This document shows positions 17,727 to 24,311 of a DNA stretch of 24,311 bases, in pieces (within the stretch, counting starts at the first letter, position 1; the number at the start of each line of letters is the position of its first letter). The notes under the pieces were generated by a model, which searched no databases, had not been told where the DNA came from, and saw only the letters and a list, made by a program, of their open reading frames with translations. The DNA comes from CAZULF01 sp964621215 (GTDB taxonomy: Bacteria; Pseudomonadota; Gammaproteobacteria; UBA1113). The stretch covers positions 1 through 24,311 of the forward strand of contig CAZULF010000023.1 in NCBI GenBank assembly GCA_964621215.1, in the 5' to 3' direction. The position numbers and the translations under genes were made by a program.

Positions 17727-18077
17727 CTATAGACCGATTAATCGCTGCAAACGATGTGTGATCGTATGCATTTCTTTTATTGTTAACTGTGCAATACGAG
17801 GTTGGATCAAGCGCTGCAATGTGATTGCGCGACAATGCTCAACAAGCGCATAACTCGTTACTTCAAGTTGATCGCGTTTGGGGAGTTCCACGTGTAAATG
17901 ATGTAAATTGGCATGAGATTGACTGCTTAGAGGGCATATAAATAATAACGACACACCGGCGTCTAAAATAGGTTGTGCGGTTAATATGACAATCGGTCGT
18001 ATTTTGCGGATTTCTTGGTGTTTGGCAGGGTCTAATCTGGCAAGATAGACGCCTCCTCGTGTTAAGATTTCCACCAC
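17727..18077 (-). CDS. MazF/PemK-family endoribonuclease toxin
   Basis: This 116-aa protein has the N-terminal MazF/PemK pattern: GGVYLARLDPAKHQEIRK followed by RPIVILT, where the conserved RP and basic residues line the RNA site. MazF-type toxins cleave mRNA at short sequences and are held inactive by the cognate antitoxin. The start is GTG, overlapping the antitoxin's end by 16 nt with AGGAAGAG just upstream, so translation is coupled. Its stop lies 16 nt from the stop of the giant gene, convergently. Length and motif are normal, so it is probably intact. Confidence 0.85.
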   Translation of the reverse strand: MVEILTRGGVYLARLDPAKHQEIRKIRPIVILTAQPILDAGVSLLFICPLSSQSHANLHHLHVELPKRDQLEVTSYALVEHCRAITLQRLIQPRIAQLTIKEMHTITHRLQRLIGL

Positions 18078-18331
18078 TCTTCCTCTTCATCAGGTAATTC
18101 TGAAAAGACTGACCCATCTAAATCCTGTATTTCTTGTAAGGAATGTGGATCTGCTTGTAATGCCAGTAAAGCTTGTGCTAAGTGTTGCTGCTCATCGCGC
18201 TTTGCTAATGCTTCAAGTTCATGTTGAATAGCTTGTCGAATAAATGCAATACGTGAAATACCTAGCTGCCGAGCGGCTTTTTGGCTTGCGATTGCCAGAT
18301 TATCGGGTAATGATATAGATAATGCAGTCAT
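18062..18331 (-). CDS. CopG/ribbon-helix-helix antitoxin
   Basis: This 89-aa antitoxin partners the MazF-like toxin. The N-terminus ALSISLPDNLAIASQKAA, then ARQLGISRIAFIRQAI, is a ribbon-helix-helix DNA-binding fold: a short beta strand followed by two helices. The Glu/Trp-rich C-terminus (EEEEWW) probably occupies the toxin's RNA groove. The ATG at 18331 is preferred because TGGAG lies six bases upstream. ATG 18343 and TTG 18373 are in-frame alternatives without a site. Autoregulation is likely because the promoter -10 lies in a TGATATCA palindrome. Confidence 0.82.
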   Translation of the reverse strand: MTALSISLPDNLAIASQKAARQLGISRIAFIRQAIQHELEALAKRDEQQHLAQALLALQADPHSLQEIQDLDGSVFSELPDEEEEWWKS

Positions 18332-18363
18332 ATCTAACTCCATAATCAATTTTAATATTATAA

Positions 18364-18392
18364 ATGATATCAAATTATATACTAAATGTCAA
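18364..18392 (-). promoter_or_regulatory. Promoter of the toxin-antitoxin operon
   Basis: On the minus strand, TTGACA (18387-18392, perfect) is 17 nt from TATCAT (18364-18369, five of six). The -10 overlaps the 8-bp palindrome TGATATCA, a plausible binding site for the RHH antitoxin. Confidence 0.65.
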
Positions 18393-18523
18393 GAATGCAT
18401 AGCATATTAATCCGTTTTCTTAGGTACGGGGATCGGACACGATTTCATCAAAAGGGTGGAGTTGAATATGTTATGTTTGCAATTGGTGAGATAGAGATCG
18501 CTACGTGAGCATATGAATAATAC

Positions 18524-18615
18524 TGGCGGAGAGAGAGGGATTCGAACCCTCGATGGGGTTTAAGCCCCATACTCCCTTAGCAGGGGAGCGCCTTCGACCA
18601 CTCGGCCATCTCTCC
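18524..18615 (-). tRNA. tRNA-Ser (anticodon GCU)
   Basis: Minus-strand gene of 92 nt including an encoded CCA. The acceptor GGAGAGA pairs with TCTCTCC, and the T arm contains GGTTCGAATCC. The anticodon loop CTGCTAA gives GCU, and the long variable arm (class II) is as expected for serine. It lies between the acid phosphatase and the toxin-antitoxin operon, all on the same strand. Confidence 0.97.
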
Positions 18616-18630
18616 GAAATTTGAGCCGGC

Positions 18631-18658
18631 AGTATACCACCAAAACTTACTAAGTCAA
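18631..18658 (-). promoter_or_regulatory. tRNA-Ser promoter
   Basis: On the minus strand, TTGACT (18653-18658) and TATACT (18631-18636) are 16 nt apart, ending about 15 nt before the mature 5' end at 18615. This close spacing is normal for a tRNA gene. Confidence 0.65.
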
Positions 18659-18683
18659 ATGCCTTGTCATGCCAACGAAGGTC

Positions 18684-19349
18684 CTACGGAATAAAATAAA
18701 ACGGATTGGGCAATTTATAATTCTTTTCGGAGTAGCCGCCGATGAAATCACTTTCTTGATCACCCACATTCACAACGATGGTATAGCCTTTATCAGTCAG
18801 TTGCTTACGGACAACGGTTTTATACTCTTCTGCAGGTTTGCCTTTAAACTGTTCACTTTTTAGAATTAAGCCATCCCAGTTTTTGTAACCCGCATTATTC
18901 AAATTTTTAATGGTCGAGTGTCGCATCCATTCAGGACGGCCGGTCACAAAAAACACAGCCACACCATTTTGCTTGGCATAATTATACAGCTGTAAAGTCG
19001 GCGAAATAACAGGGTCATCGCCACGATCTTCATTAAGGTTTATTTCATCCAATGAACCACCAAAGCCATTTTTCACCATATCAGGGTAGTTGGAGAGCGA
19101 AGTTTCATCAATATCTAATACCAGAGCTAGCTTTTTAGGAGGGTGCGCTTTCGCATTAGCTGCAATCTGTTGTGCTAGATATTTTTTAGCCTTATCGGCT
19201 ATCTTTTGGGTTTCAGCAGCGTATTGTCCGGATGAGACGTAGTATTTCAAATGGTCTTTAGCAATCTGCAAATTAGCGGGTTCAGCAAAGCTAATTGATG
19301 CAAAACAGGTAAAGATAAGATAGGACAATAGTGTGCGGATAGCTTTCAT
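18684..19349 (-). CDS. Secreted HAD subfamily IIIB acid phosphatase
   Basis: This 221-aa periplasmic phosphatase is of the HAD IIIB (acid phosphatase B/C, e(P4)-like) type, which removes phosphate from nucleotides and other monoesters. The nucleophile motif is DIDET (D79, D81, T83). Motif II is VTGRPE (T136). The metal-binding motif IV is GDQESD (D197, D201). A signal peptide (hydrophobic 6-21, AxA-like end ISFA) precedes EPANL. There is no lipobox, so it should be soluble in the periplasm or exported. The ATG at 19349 has AAAGAGG upstream. A further in-frame ATG at 19400 would add 17 residues before the signal peptide and is unlikely. It is flanked by two tRNA genes on the same strand. Confidence 0.9.
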   Translation of the reverse strand: MKAIRTLLSYLIFTCFASISFAEPANLQIAKDHLKYYVSSGQYAAETQKIADKAKKYLAQQIAANAKAHPPKKLALVLDIDETSLSNYPDMVKNGFGGSLDEINLNEDRGDDPVISPTLQLYNYAKQNGVAVFFVTGRPEWMRHSTIKNLNNAGYKNWDGLILKSEQFKGKPAEEYKTVVRKQLTDKGYTIVVNVGDQESDFIGGYSEKNYKLPNPFYFIP

Positions 19350-19389
19350 GGTGCGACCTCTTTGAATGGATAAAAATGATGTTCTAGAT

Positions 19390-19419
19390 ATAATATGCAC
19401 GGAGGATTAAAATATGCAA
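19390..19419 (-). promoter_or_regulatory. Candidate promoter of the acid phosphatase
   Basis: On the minus strand, TTGCAT (19414-19419) and TATTAT (19390-19395) are 18 nt apart, between the tRNA-Met 3' end and the phosphatase start. The leader would be about 35 nt. Confidence 0.5.
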
Positions 19420-19430
19420 GAGGTTAAAAA

Positions 19431-19507
19431 TGGTGGCTATGGGTGGACTCGAACCACCGACCTCAGCATTATGAGTGCCGCGCTCTAACCAGCTGAGCTA
19501 CATAGCC
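19431..19507 (-). tRNA. tRNA-Met (anticodon CAU, elongator type)
   Basis: Minus-strand gene of 77 nt with encoded CCA. The acceptor GGCTATG pairs with CATAGCC, and the T arm has GGTTCGAGTCC. The anticodon loop CTCATAA gives CAU. The paired first base (G1-C72) and overall similarity to elongator tRNA-Met, rather than initiator, support the type. A CAU tRNA modified to read AUA (Ile2) is the alternative, judged less likely. Confidence 0.95.
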
Positions 19508-19524
19508 GCGAAAAGAAGAGCGGT

Positions 19525-19553
19525 ATTTTGCGCAGTAGAACAGCCTTTGTCAA
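19525..19553 (-). promoter_or_regulatory. tRNA-Met promoter
   Basis: On the minus strand, TTGACA (19548-19553, perfect) is 17 nt from CAAAAT (19525-19530, four of six). A short stretch of about 17 nt leads to the mature 5' end at 19507. Confidence 0.5.
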
Positions 19554-19694
19554 GGGCGGCGGGGAAATATTTTAGAGACTGCTTGACGTATAGGGGCCGG
19601 ATCGGGCAGAATGGGGGTAAGTAAAGGCATGGCTTTTACGTTGTTTTAGATAAAGAAATGAAAAAAGTGCCCAAATTTAGTTATCCTTAATATT

Positions 19695-19710
19695 CCGTTA
19701 AGAATAACGG
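19695..19710. promoter_or_regulatory. Inverted repeat upstream of the 73-aa gene
   Basis: CCGTTA-AGAA-TAACGG is a perfect 6-bp inverted repeat with a 4-nt loop, 54 nt before the start codon at 19764. It could be an operator or a leader hairpin. The surrounding 19554-19763 is otherwise AT-rich without another gene, and no strong promoter was identified there. Confidence 0.4.
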
Positions 19711-19763
19711 TGTAGTATTAATAATAAGAGGCAAAATTAATAACCTTAAAGGGGTTGAGTATC

Positions 19764-19985
19764 ATGAGATTTTTTAATAAAAGCGGCAATGACGTAGCTT
19801 TCGGAAGTGAAGGTCGTCGGACTAATTTAAAAGAAGCAGGTATGGAAAGCGCAAAATTGCATGCGGTTCCTTCTGAACATAGTTTTTTGGGAAATAGCCG
19901 ACTTCAACATTTACAAAGCGCTGGTTTGCCAGTAGCACACGTGAACAGTATTCCATTGGATTTGGTTTCAGTTCCACGCGTATAA
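19764..19985 (+). CDS. Small conserved-looking hypothetical protein (73 aa)
   Basis: The family is not recognised. The gene is credible because AAAGGGG lies nine bases before the ATG, the frame is free-standing, and a strong terminator follows within 45 nt. A TTG at 19755 is an in-frame alternative without good spacing. The product is soluble, with no signal peptide or membrane helix and with few Cys or Trp. It has a basic N-terminal part (MRFFNKSG) and a C-terminal hydrophobic/Pro segment (SIPLDLVSVPRV). It appears to be a monocistronic unit on the opposite strand to the tRNA/phosphatase group. Confidence 0.65.
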   Translation: MRFFNKSGNDVAFGSEGRRTNLKEAGMESAKLHAVPSEHSFLGNSRLQHLQSAGLPVAHVNSIPLDLVSVPRV

Positions 19986-20026
19986 ATGTTCTAGTTAGTT
20001 AGAATACATATAACTGTTTGAGTATT

Positions 20027-20055
20027 GCCCCGACTTTTGTCGGGGCTTTTTTTTT
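20027..20055 (+). terminator. Rho-independent terminator
   Basis: An 8-bp perfect stem GCCCCGAC/GTCGGGGC (20027-20034 with 20039-20046) with a TTTT loop runs into nine T residues. It ends the transcript of the 73-aa gene. It also insulates the lipoprotein-prp cluster from upstream transcription. Confidence 0.9.
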
Positions 20056-20068
20056 GGAAAAAAAAAGC

Positions 20069-20146
20069 GTAGCCTGGATGGAGCGCAGCGGAATGCGGGA
20101 TTCTCGAAAAGAAAACCCGGATTCCGCTGCGCTCCATCCAGGCTAC
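20069..20146. repeat. Inverted pair of REP-like units (REPIN/MITE-like)
   Basis: Two 31-nt arms (20069-20099 and 20116-20146) are inverted copies of each other with 30 of 31 bases matching; only position 20095 differs. They are separated by 16 nt. Each arm is itself the unit seen singly at 77-108. The pair can form a long hairpin in DNA or RNA. It sits directly after the terminator at 20055, in non-coding DNA. A small minus-strand frame through it is an artefact of the repeat. Confidence 0.85.
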
Positions 20147-20277
20147 TATAGATTTTTTCATGCGTAGACCTCGTTTATCTCCCGCAGAACCTATTCTTCT
20201 CAAGTCAATAATCTGCTAATCTAGAGTTACAAGGATTCACCTTCAACCCACGCCCTATTATCTAAGGAGAGATTTCT

Positions 20278-21108
20278 ATGCGAAACACAACGCTATTAGC
20301 TTGCTTACTTAGCTCGTCGTTAATGTTGACTGCCTGTCACTCAGGTAACGAATCCAATAAAACAGACAAGTCAGGAGCTAGTACAGCTGCAAATAGTAAA
20401 ACGGTGGTAGTTTCCAAACAGCAAATGGAATCAGCTCAACAAAACGAAGAGTTTCCCAACCAAAATAAAATTACTAGCGATCCAGAGACGCCAGAGCTAG
20501 GTTCCAGTGCAGTCGTTGCTCCTGACGCTACTCCAACACCAGCACCTCAAACAAACTCCTCAAGTCCAGCAACCGCCCCAACCTCTGATGCGGATGATAC
20601 TGCAGCGCCAGCGTCTGCGGATGCAATATTAAATGAGAATACTGCGACGGAAACCATAGCGGATAATACAGCAACAGTTCCCGATGCCCCGATAATGAAT
20701 AATGAAATACAAAATACCAATACAGTTACATCAATGCCAGCAACGACAGGTTCTACAGAAACAACACCATCACCGACAACGACGGCATTACCCGATACTA
20801 GTACAATGACAACAGCACCAGTGACAGGACCTGTTTCTGGAACAGATGTTGCTCCAATAACGACACCAACTCAGGCAGTACCAAATACAAATCCTGCGGG
20901 CACGACAAACAACACTATGATGCAGGGAACTGAAAACACACCAACGGCAACTGCTCCAGCGGCTCCAGCAGCAACGCAGCCGAATACAACTACGACACCA
21001 ACACCTCAAACACCAACAAACTTTAATAATGCGGCAACGCCAGTTTCGTTTTCGAGTCCGAATATGGGTAGTGGTGCAGCAACAACACCGGCTAAAAAAG
21101 GCGAGTAA
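20278..21108 (+). CDS. Thr/Ala/Pro-rich low-complexity lipoprotein
   Basis: This 276-aa lipoprotein has a basic start, a hydrophobic core and the lipobox LTAC (C20 is the lipidated residue). His at +2 is not the inner-membrane Asp signal, so outer-membrane sorting is expected. The rest is a disordered Thr/Ala/Pro/Asn-rich chain with repeated TTT, TAP and TPT-like words, possibly a stalk or surface spacer. No enzymatic domain is visible. AAGGAGAG precedes the ATG. The stop is one base before the prpB start, so it may be co-translated with the prp genes, which is odd for a lipoprotein. Family unknown. Confidence 0.8.
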   Translation: MRNTTLLACLLSSSLMLTACHSGNESNKTDKSGASTAANSKTVVVSKQQMESAQQNEEFPNQNKITSDPETPELGSSAVVAPDATPTPAPQTNSSSPATAPTSDADDTAAPASADAILNENTATETIADNTATVPDAPIMNNEIQNTNTVTSMPATTGSTETTPSPTTTALPDTSTMTTAPVTGPVSGTDVAPITTPTQAVPNTNPAGTTNNTMMQGTENTPTATAPAAPAATQPNTTTTPTPQTPTNFNNAATPVSFSSPNMGSGAATTPAKKGE

Positions 21109-21109
21109 T

Positions 21110-21988
21110 ATGTCTCAACAAACGACTCCAGGGATGCGATTTCGGCAAGCACTGAAACAAGAAACACCATTACAAATCGTCGGCACCATCAATGCTTACA
21201 CGGCGATTATGGCGGAAGCGGTTGGCTTTAAAGCGATATATCTTTCAGGTGCGGGCGTAGCGAATGCATCCTATGGGTTACCTGATTTAGGCATGACCTC
21301 GTTAGATAATGTATTGGAAGATGTGCGACGAGTTACTAGCGCTACAGATTTGCCATTACTGGTTGATATTGATACTGCATGGGGTAATGCATTTAATATC
21401 GCGCGTACGATTCAACAAATGATTAAGGCTGGTGCAGCCGCCGTGCATATGGAGGATCAGCAGCAAGCTAAACGTTGTGGTCATCGTCCTAACAAAGCGA
21501 TCGTGAGTCAACAAGAAATGATTGATCGCATCACCGCTGCAGTAGATGCGCGCACAGACGATTCTTTTGTTATCATGGCACGCACGGATGCTGTTGCGAA
21601 TGAAGGACTGCAAGCAGGCATAGATCGAGCTTGTGCTTATGTTGCTGCAGGTGCCGATATGATTTTTGCTGAGGCAATTACCTCCTTGGAAGATTATCGT
21701 CGTTTTACCCAGACAGTTCGAGTTCCTGTATTAGCGAATATTACGGAGTTTGGTAAAACACCTTTATTTACTGTTAATGAACTGCAAACCGCAGGTATTC
21801 AAATGGTGTTATATCCATTAAGCGCTTTCCGTGCGATGAATGCAGCCGCGTTGAAAGTGTATCAAACTATTCGACAAACGGGTTCGCAACAAGGTGTGCT
21901 TGATATGATGCAAACGCGTCAAGCTTTATATGAATTTTTAGATTACGAAGCATTTGAAAAGAAGTTAGATCAATTTAAGGAGCGTTAA
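21110..21988 (+). CDS. prpB: Methylisocitrate lyase
   Basis: This 292-aa cytosolic enzyme splits 2-methylisocitrate into pyruvate and succinate, the last step of the methylcitrate cycle for propionyl-CoA. The isocitrate-lyase-family active-site motif KRCGH is at 121-125 with catalytic C123. Mg-binding acidic residues are D86 and D88 in VDIDTAWG and E115 in HMED. The length matches PrpB (about 295 aa). The ATG at 21110 gives the normal N-terminus; a frame extension upstream to 21029 lies inside the lipoprotein gene and is rejected. The ribosome site is weak (AAGGCGAG), which fits coupling to the preceding gene. It is followed by prpC after 1 nt. Confidence 0.96.
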   Translation: MSQQTTPGMRFRQALKQETPLQIVGTINAYTAIMAEAVGFKAIYLSGAGVANASYGLPDLGMTSLDNVLEDVRRVTSATDLPLLVDIDTAWGNAFNIARTIQQMIKAGAAAVHMEDQQQAKRCGHRPNKAIVSQQEMIDRITAAVDARTDDSFVIMARTDAVANEGLQAGIDRACAYVAAGADMIFAEAITSLEDYRRFTQTVRVPVLANITEFGKTPLFTVNELQTAGIQMVLYPLSAFRAMNAAALKVYQTIRQTGSQQGVLDMMQTRQALYEFLDYEAFEKKLDQFKER

Positions 21989-21989
21989 C

Positions 21990-23108
21990 ATGGCAGAGAA
22001 AAAAATAGGCGGTTTAGCAGGCATTACTGCAGGAGAAACTGCCATTTGTACGGTTGGAAAAGAGGGGGTAGGTTTAACTTATCGCGGTTACTCTATCGAA
22101 GACTTAGCGGAAAAATCCTGTTTTGAAGAAGTAGCTTTTTTATTGATTTATGGACATCTTCCGAATGCAAAGGAATTAGCAGAATACAAAGACACATTGC
22201 AATCGTTACGTCGATTGCCAACACCGTTAAAAACGATTTTAGAAAACATTCCTGGCGCCGCACACCCGATGAACGTACTCGAAGTTGCCTGTGCAGCAAT
22301 GGGAACGATCGAGCCTGAATCAGCGAGTAACGATCAATATCATATTGCCAATCGCTTATTAGCCAGTTTTCCAGCAATTTTATTATATTGGTATCATTTT
22401 CATAAAGATGGCAAACGTATCGAAACCGTTACACACGATGAAAGTTTAGCGGGATATTTTTTGCATTTATTGCATGGAAAGCCAGCCGATGAATTACATC
22501 GAAGTGCGATCGATGCATCGTTAATTCTCTACGCAGAACATGAATTTAATGCTTCAACCTTTGCAGCACGCGTGACTGCAGCAACGTTATCCGATTTTTA
22601 TTCAGCCGTGACATCAGCAATTGGAACATTGCGTGGTCCTTTGCATGGTGGAGCTAATGAAGCAGCAATGGAGCTAATTGAGAAATTTTCCAGCCCTGCT
22701 GAAGTAGACACTGGGTTGCGTGAAATGTTAGTGCGCAAAGATTTAATTATGGGATTTGGTCATCGAGTTTATCGCACATGTGATCCACGTTCGGACATCA
22801 TTAAAAAGTGGGCGCAACGTTTGGGTAAAGAGGCGGGCGATACAGTTTTATATCCCGTGTCAGAACGTGTTGAGAAAATTATGTGGGATGAGAAAAAATT
22901 ATTTCCTAATCTCGATTTTTACAGCGCATCGGCTTATCATTTTTGTGGCGTACCAACAGAAATGTTCACGCCATTATTTGTGATTGCACGAATTAGCGGC
23001 TGGTCGGCTCATATTATCGAACAACGTGCTAATAATAAGTTGATTCGGCCCTCGGCGGATTACACCGGTCCTGAACCTAAAGCATTTGTGGAAATAGAAA
23101 AAAGATAG
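21990..23108 (+). CDS. prpC: 2-methylcitrate synthase
   Basis: This 372-aa enzyme condenses propionyl-CoA with oxaloacetate to 2-methylcitrate. The citrate-synthase catalytic triad is visible: H219 in GPLHGGANE, H258 in GFGHRVY and D309 in LDFYSA. The short form, about 370 aa without the N-terminal domain of type II hexameric citrate synthases, and the position beside prpB and prpD favour 2-methylcitrate synthase. Such enzymes often keep some citrate synthase activity. AAGGAG lies eight bases upstream of the ATG. The stop is followed by an unusual GC-rich element before prpD. Confidence 0.95.
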   Translation: MAEKKIGGLAGITAGETAICTVGKEGVGLTYRGYSIEDLAEKSCFEEVAFLLIYGHLPNAKELAEYKDTLQSLRRLPTPLKTILENIPGAAHPMNVLEVACAAMGTIEPESASNDQYHIANRLLASFPAILLYWYHFHKDGKRIETVTHDESLAGYFLHLLHGKPADELHRSAIDASLILYAEHEFNASTFAARVTAATLSDFYSAVTSAIGTLRGPLHGGANEAAMELIEKFSSPAEVDTGLREMLVRKDLIMGFGHRVYRTCDPRSDIIKKWAQRLGKEAGDTVLYPVSERVEKIMWDEKKLFPNLDFYSASAYHFCGVPTEMFTPLFVIARISGWSAHIIEQRANNKLIRPSADYTGPEPKAFVEIEKR

Positions 23109-23127
23109 AGAAATATCCAACGACAAC

Positions 23128-23267
23128 GTCGTCCCGCGGGGTTTCACCCGGCTGCAGAAATCAGCGAAAACACAAGGTAACCCCGGGCAAANNNNNNNNN
23201 NGGGTTGGCGGGGGTACCCCGACGGGGTCCACCCTATTGGCCGCCGGGTCACACGCCGCGGGACGAC
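23128..23267. repeat. GC-rich inverted-repeat element between prpC and prpD, containing an assembly gap
   Basis: Arms at 23128-23152 and 23243-23267 are inverted copies with 22 of 25 bases matching, starting GTCGTCCCGCGG and ending CCGCGGGACGAC. Inside, a second perfect hairpin ACCCCG-A-CGGGGT lies at 23216-23228, and ten N (23192-23201) mark a gap of unknown true size. The G+C is far above the surrounding genes. It may be a MITE-like insertion or a structured mRNA element within the prp operon. The gap prevents a decision. Confidence 0.7.
23192..23201. other. Assembly gap (10 N)
   Basis: Ten undetermined bases lie within the loop of the GC-rich inverted repeat. The round number suggests a scaffold placeholder, so distances across it are unreliable. 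Confidence 0.98.
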
Positions 23268-23291
23268 ATCAACATTTAACTGGAGCAAAAT

Positions 23292-24311
23292 ATGCAACAC
23301 ATCGCAGAAAATAACGCACGTCCCGCATTCGATCAAGAGATTGTTGATATCGTCAATTATGTTCGACAAGACAATGTTGCCAGTCAAGAAGCCTACGAAA
23401 CAGCACGCCATTGTTTAATGGATACTTTAGGGTGCGGCTTGTTAGCATTGCGTTATCCAGAATGCACCAAATTATTGGGGCCCGTTGTTGCTGGCGCAGA
23501 ATTAACAAACGGAGCACGTGTGCCCGGCACCCAATTTAGATTGGATCCGATTCAAGCCGCATTTGATATCGGTGCAATGGTGCGTTGGTTAGATTACAAC
23601 GATACCTGGTTAGCGGCGGAATGGGGACATCCATCGGATAATTTAGGCGGCATTTTAGCGGTAGCTGATTATTTAAGCCGTCAACGCGTAAGCCAAGGTA
23701 AAACGCCGTTAGTGATGCGTGATGTCTTAAACGCTATGATTAAAGCGCATGAAATTCAAGGCGTATTAGCCTTAGAAAATAGCTTTAATCGTGTCGGTTT
23801 GGATCATGTGATTTTAGTTAAAATTGCATCGACAGCTGTGGTGACTGCAATGCTAGGCGGCAATGAACAACAAATGTTAAATGCGGTGTCATTAGCCTGG
23901 GTTGATGGACAAAGTTTACGAACTTATCGTCATTCGCCCAATACCGGTTCACGCAAATCCTGGGCGGCAGGGGATGCAACTAGCCGTGCAGTGCGATTAG
24001 CCTTGATGGCGATGCGCGGCGAGATGGGTTATCCAAGCGCCTTAACCGCAAAAACCTGGGGATTTTATGACGTTAACTTCAAAGGACAACGTTTTAAATT
24101 TCAGCGTCCTTATGGTCATTACGTCATGGAAAATATTTTATTCAAAATATCTTTCCCGGCAGAATTTCATGCACAAACAGCAGTGGAATGCGCTATCAAA
24201 TTGCATCCGCACATTAAACAACGCCTAGATGATATTGAACGTATTGAAATTACCACGCAAGAATCTGCCGTGCGTATTATCAGTAAAGAAGGACCCTTAT
24301 ATAACCCTGCC
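23292..24311 (+). CDS. prpD: 2-methylcitrate dehydratase, 3'-truncated by the window
   Basis: An open frame of 340 codons runs from the ATG at 23292 to the last base. The full protein is usually about 480 aa, so the C-terminal third lies outside. MmgE/PrpD family features are clear: WLDYNDTW (D101, D104), AEWGHPSDNLGGIL (H113, D116), SAxE-like helical core segments, SPNTGSRKSWAAGDA and RPYGHYVMENILFK. PrpD dehydrates 2-methylcitrate to 2-methylaconitate. TGGAG precedes the start. It is the third prp gene, separated from prpC by the GC-rich element, so it may be expressed differently from prpBC. Confidence 0.95.
   Translation, partial: MQHIAENNARPAFDQEIVDIVNYVRQDNVASQEAYETARHCLMDTLGCGLLALRYPECTKLLGPVVAGAELTNGARVPGTQFRLDPIQAAFDIGAMVRWLDYNDTWLAAEWGHPSDNLGGILAVADYLSRQRVSQGKTPLVMRDVLNAMIKAHEIQGVLALENSFNRVGLDHVILVKIASTAVVTAMLGGNEQQMLNAVSLAWVDGQSLRTYRHSPNTGSRKSWAAGDATSRAVRLALMAMRGEMGYPSALTAKTWGFYDVNFKGQRFKFQRPYGHYVMENILFKISFPAEFHAQTAVECAIKLHPHIKQRLDDIERIEITTQESAVRIISKEGPLYNPA

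Noticed and set aside
18524..18615. tRNA-Ser 3' end as an integration site for an island carrying the toxin-antitoxin pair and giant gene
   Set aside because: No integrase gene and no second copy of the tRNA 3' end were seen to the left within the window. The possibility remains only as a comparison to make with relatives.
19991..20203. Minus-strand 70-codon frame next to the 73-aa gene
   Set aside because: It is made mostly of the terminator and the inverted REP-like units, with no ribosome site.
20788..21009. Cys/Arg/Trp-rich minus-strand frame opposite the lipoprotein
   Set aside because: It is the mirror of Thr/Ala/Pro-rich low-complexity codons, which gives open frames by composition alone.
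21029..21109. Upstream extension of prpB
   Set aside because: It lies in another frame of the lipoprotein gene. The ATG at 21110 gives the normal PrpB N-terminus and length.
22974..23411. Minus-strand frame of 145 codons across the prpC-prpD junction
   Set aside because: It runs through the 10-N gap, overlaps two well-supported genes on the other strand and has no recognisable motif.

Overview
The window looks like a chromosomal segment of an intracellular, Legionellales-type gammaproteobacterium (Legionella/Coxiella/Rickettsiella/Berkiella-like). This is inference. It rests on the tRNA types, the low G+C, an HAD acid phosphatase, a methylcitrate (prp) cluster, and very large ankyrin-repeat and Ser-tailed proteins of the kind these bacteria export as host-acting effectors. 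No secretion apparatus, integrase or transposase gene is present. A 10-N assembly gap (23192-23201) shows this is draft sequence.

Left region (1-4580). A terminator from an upstream gene and a REP-like unit are followed by two minus-strand genes, 127-2112 and 2595-4580. They encode tandem paralogues. With the start supported here, both proteins are exactly 661 codons, and they share an N-terminal helical domain, a Ser/Pro linker with FF at residues 149-150, an IPAP motif, and a helical C-terminal half ending in a Ser-rich tail. The family was not recognised. The first gene has a near-consensus promoter whose -35 overlaps a tandem TTAA repeat resembling the PmrA box of Legionella/Coxiella effector genes.

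Transport cluster (4731-7902). An MFS transporter, a POT/PTR2 peptide transporter and a DUF6580-like membrane protein are packed with a 2-nt gap and a 19-nt overlap, so they probably form one operon divergent from the paralogue pair.

Giant-protein region (8033-17710). A 638-aa protein with a zinc-phospholipase-C-like His/Asp motif is followed after 36 nt by a single uninterrupted 2574-codon gene. The giant protein appears to combine an N-terminal cysteine-peptidase-like domain (GGxxxH, DN, QxxxxC), helical repeats, two ankyrin blocks, a beta-propeller-like stretch and C-terminal TPR-like repeats. It is AT-rich compared with the metabolic genes and is the most novel item here.

Middle (17727-20055). 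A MazF/PemK toxin with a CopG/RHH antitoxin, tRNA-Ser(GCU), a periplasmic HAD acid phosphatase and tRNA-Met(CAU) all lie on the minus strand. A plus-strand 73-aa orphan gene with its own terminator follows.

Right region (20069-24311). A near-perfect inverted pair of REP-like units precedes a Thr/Ala/Pro-rich lipoprotein that runs, with one-nucleotide gaps, into prpB and then prpC. A GC-rich inverted-repeat element carrying the assembly gap separates prpC from prpD, which is cut by the window edge. prpB, prpC and prpD supply methylisocitrate lyase, 2-methylcitrate synthase and 2-methylcitrate dehydratase for propionyl-CoA disposal.
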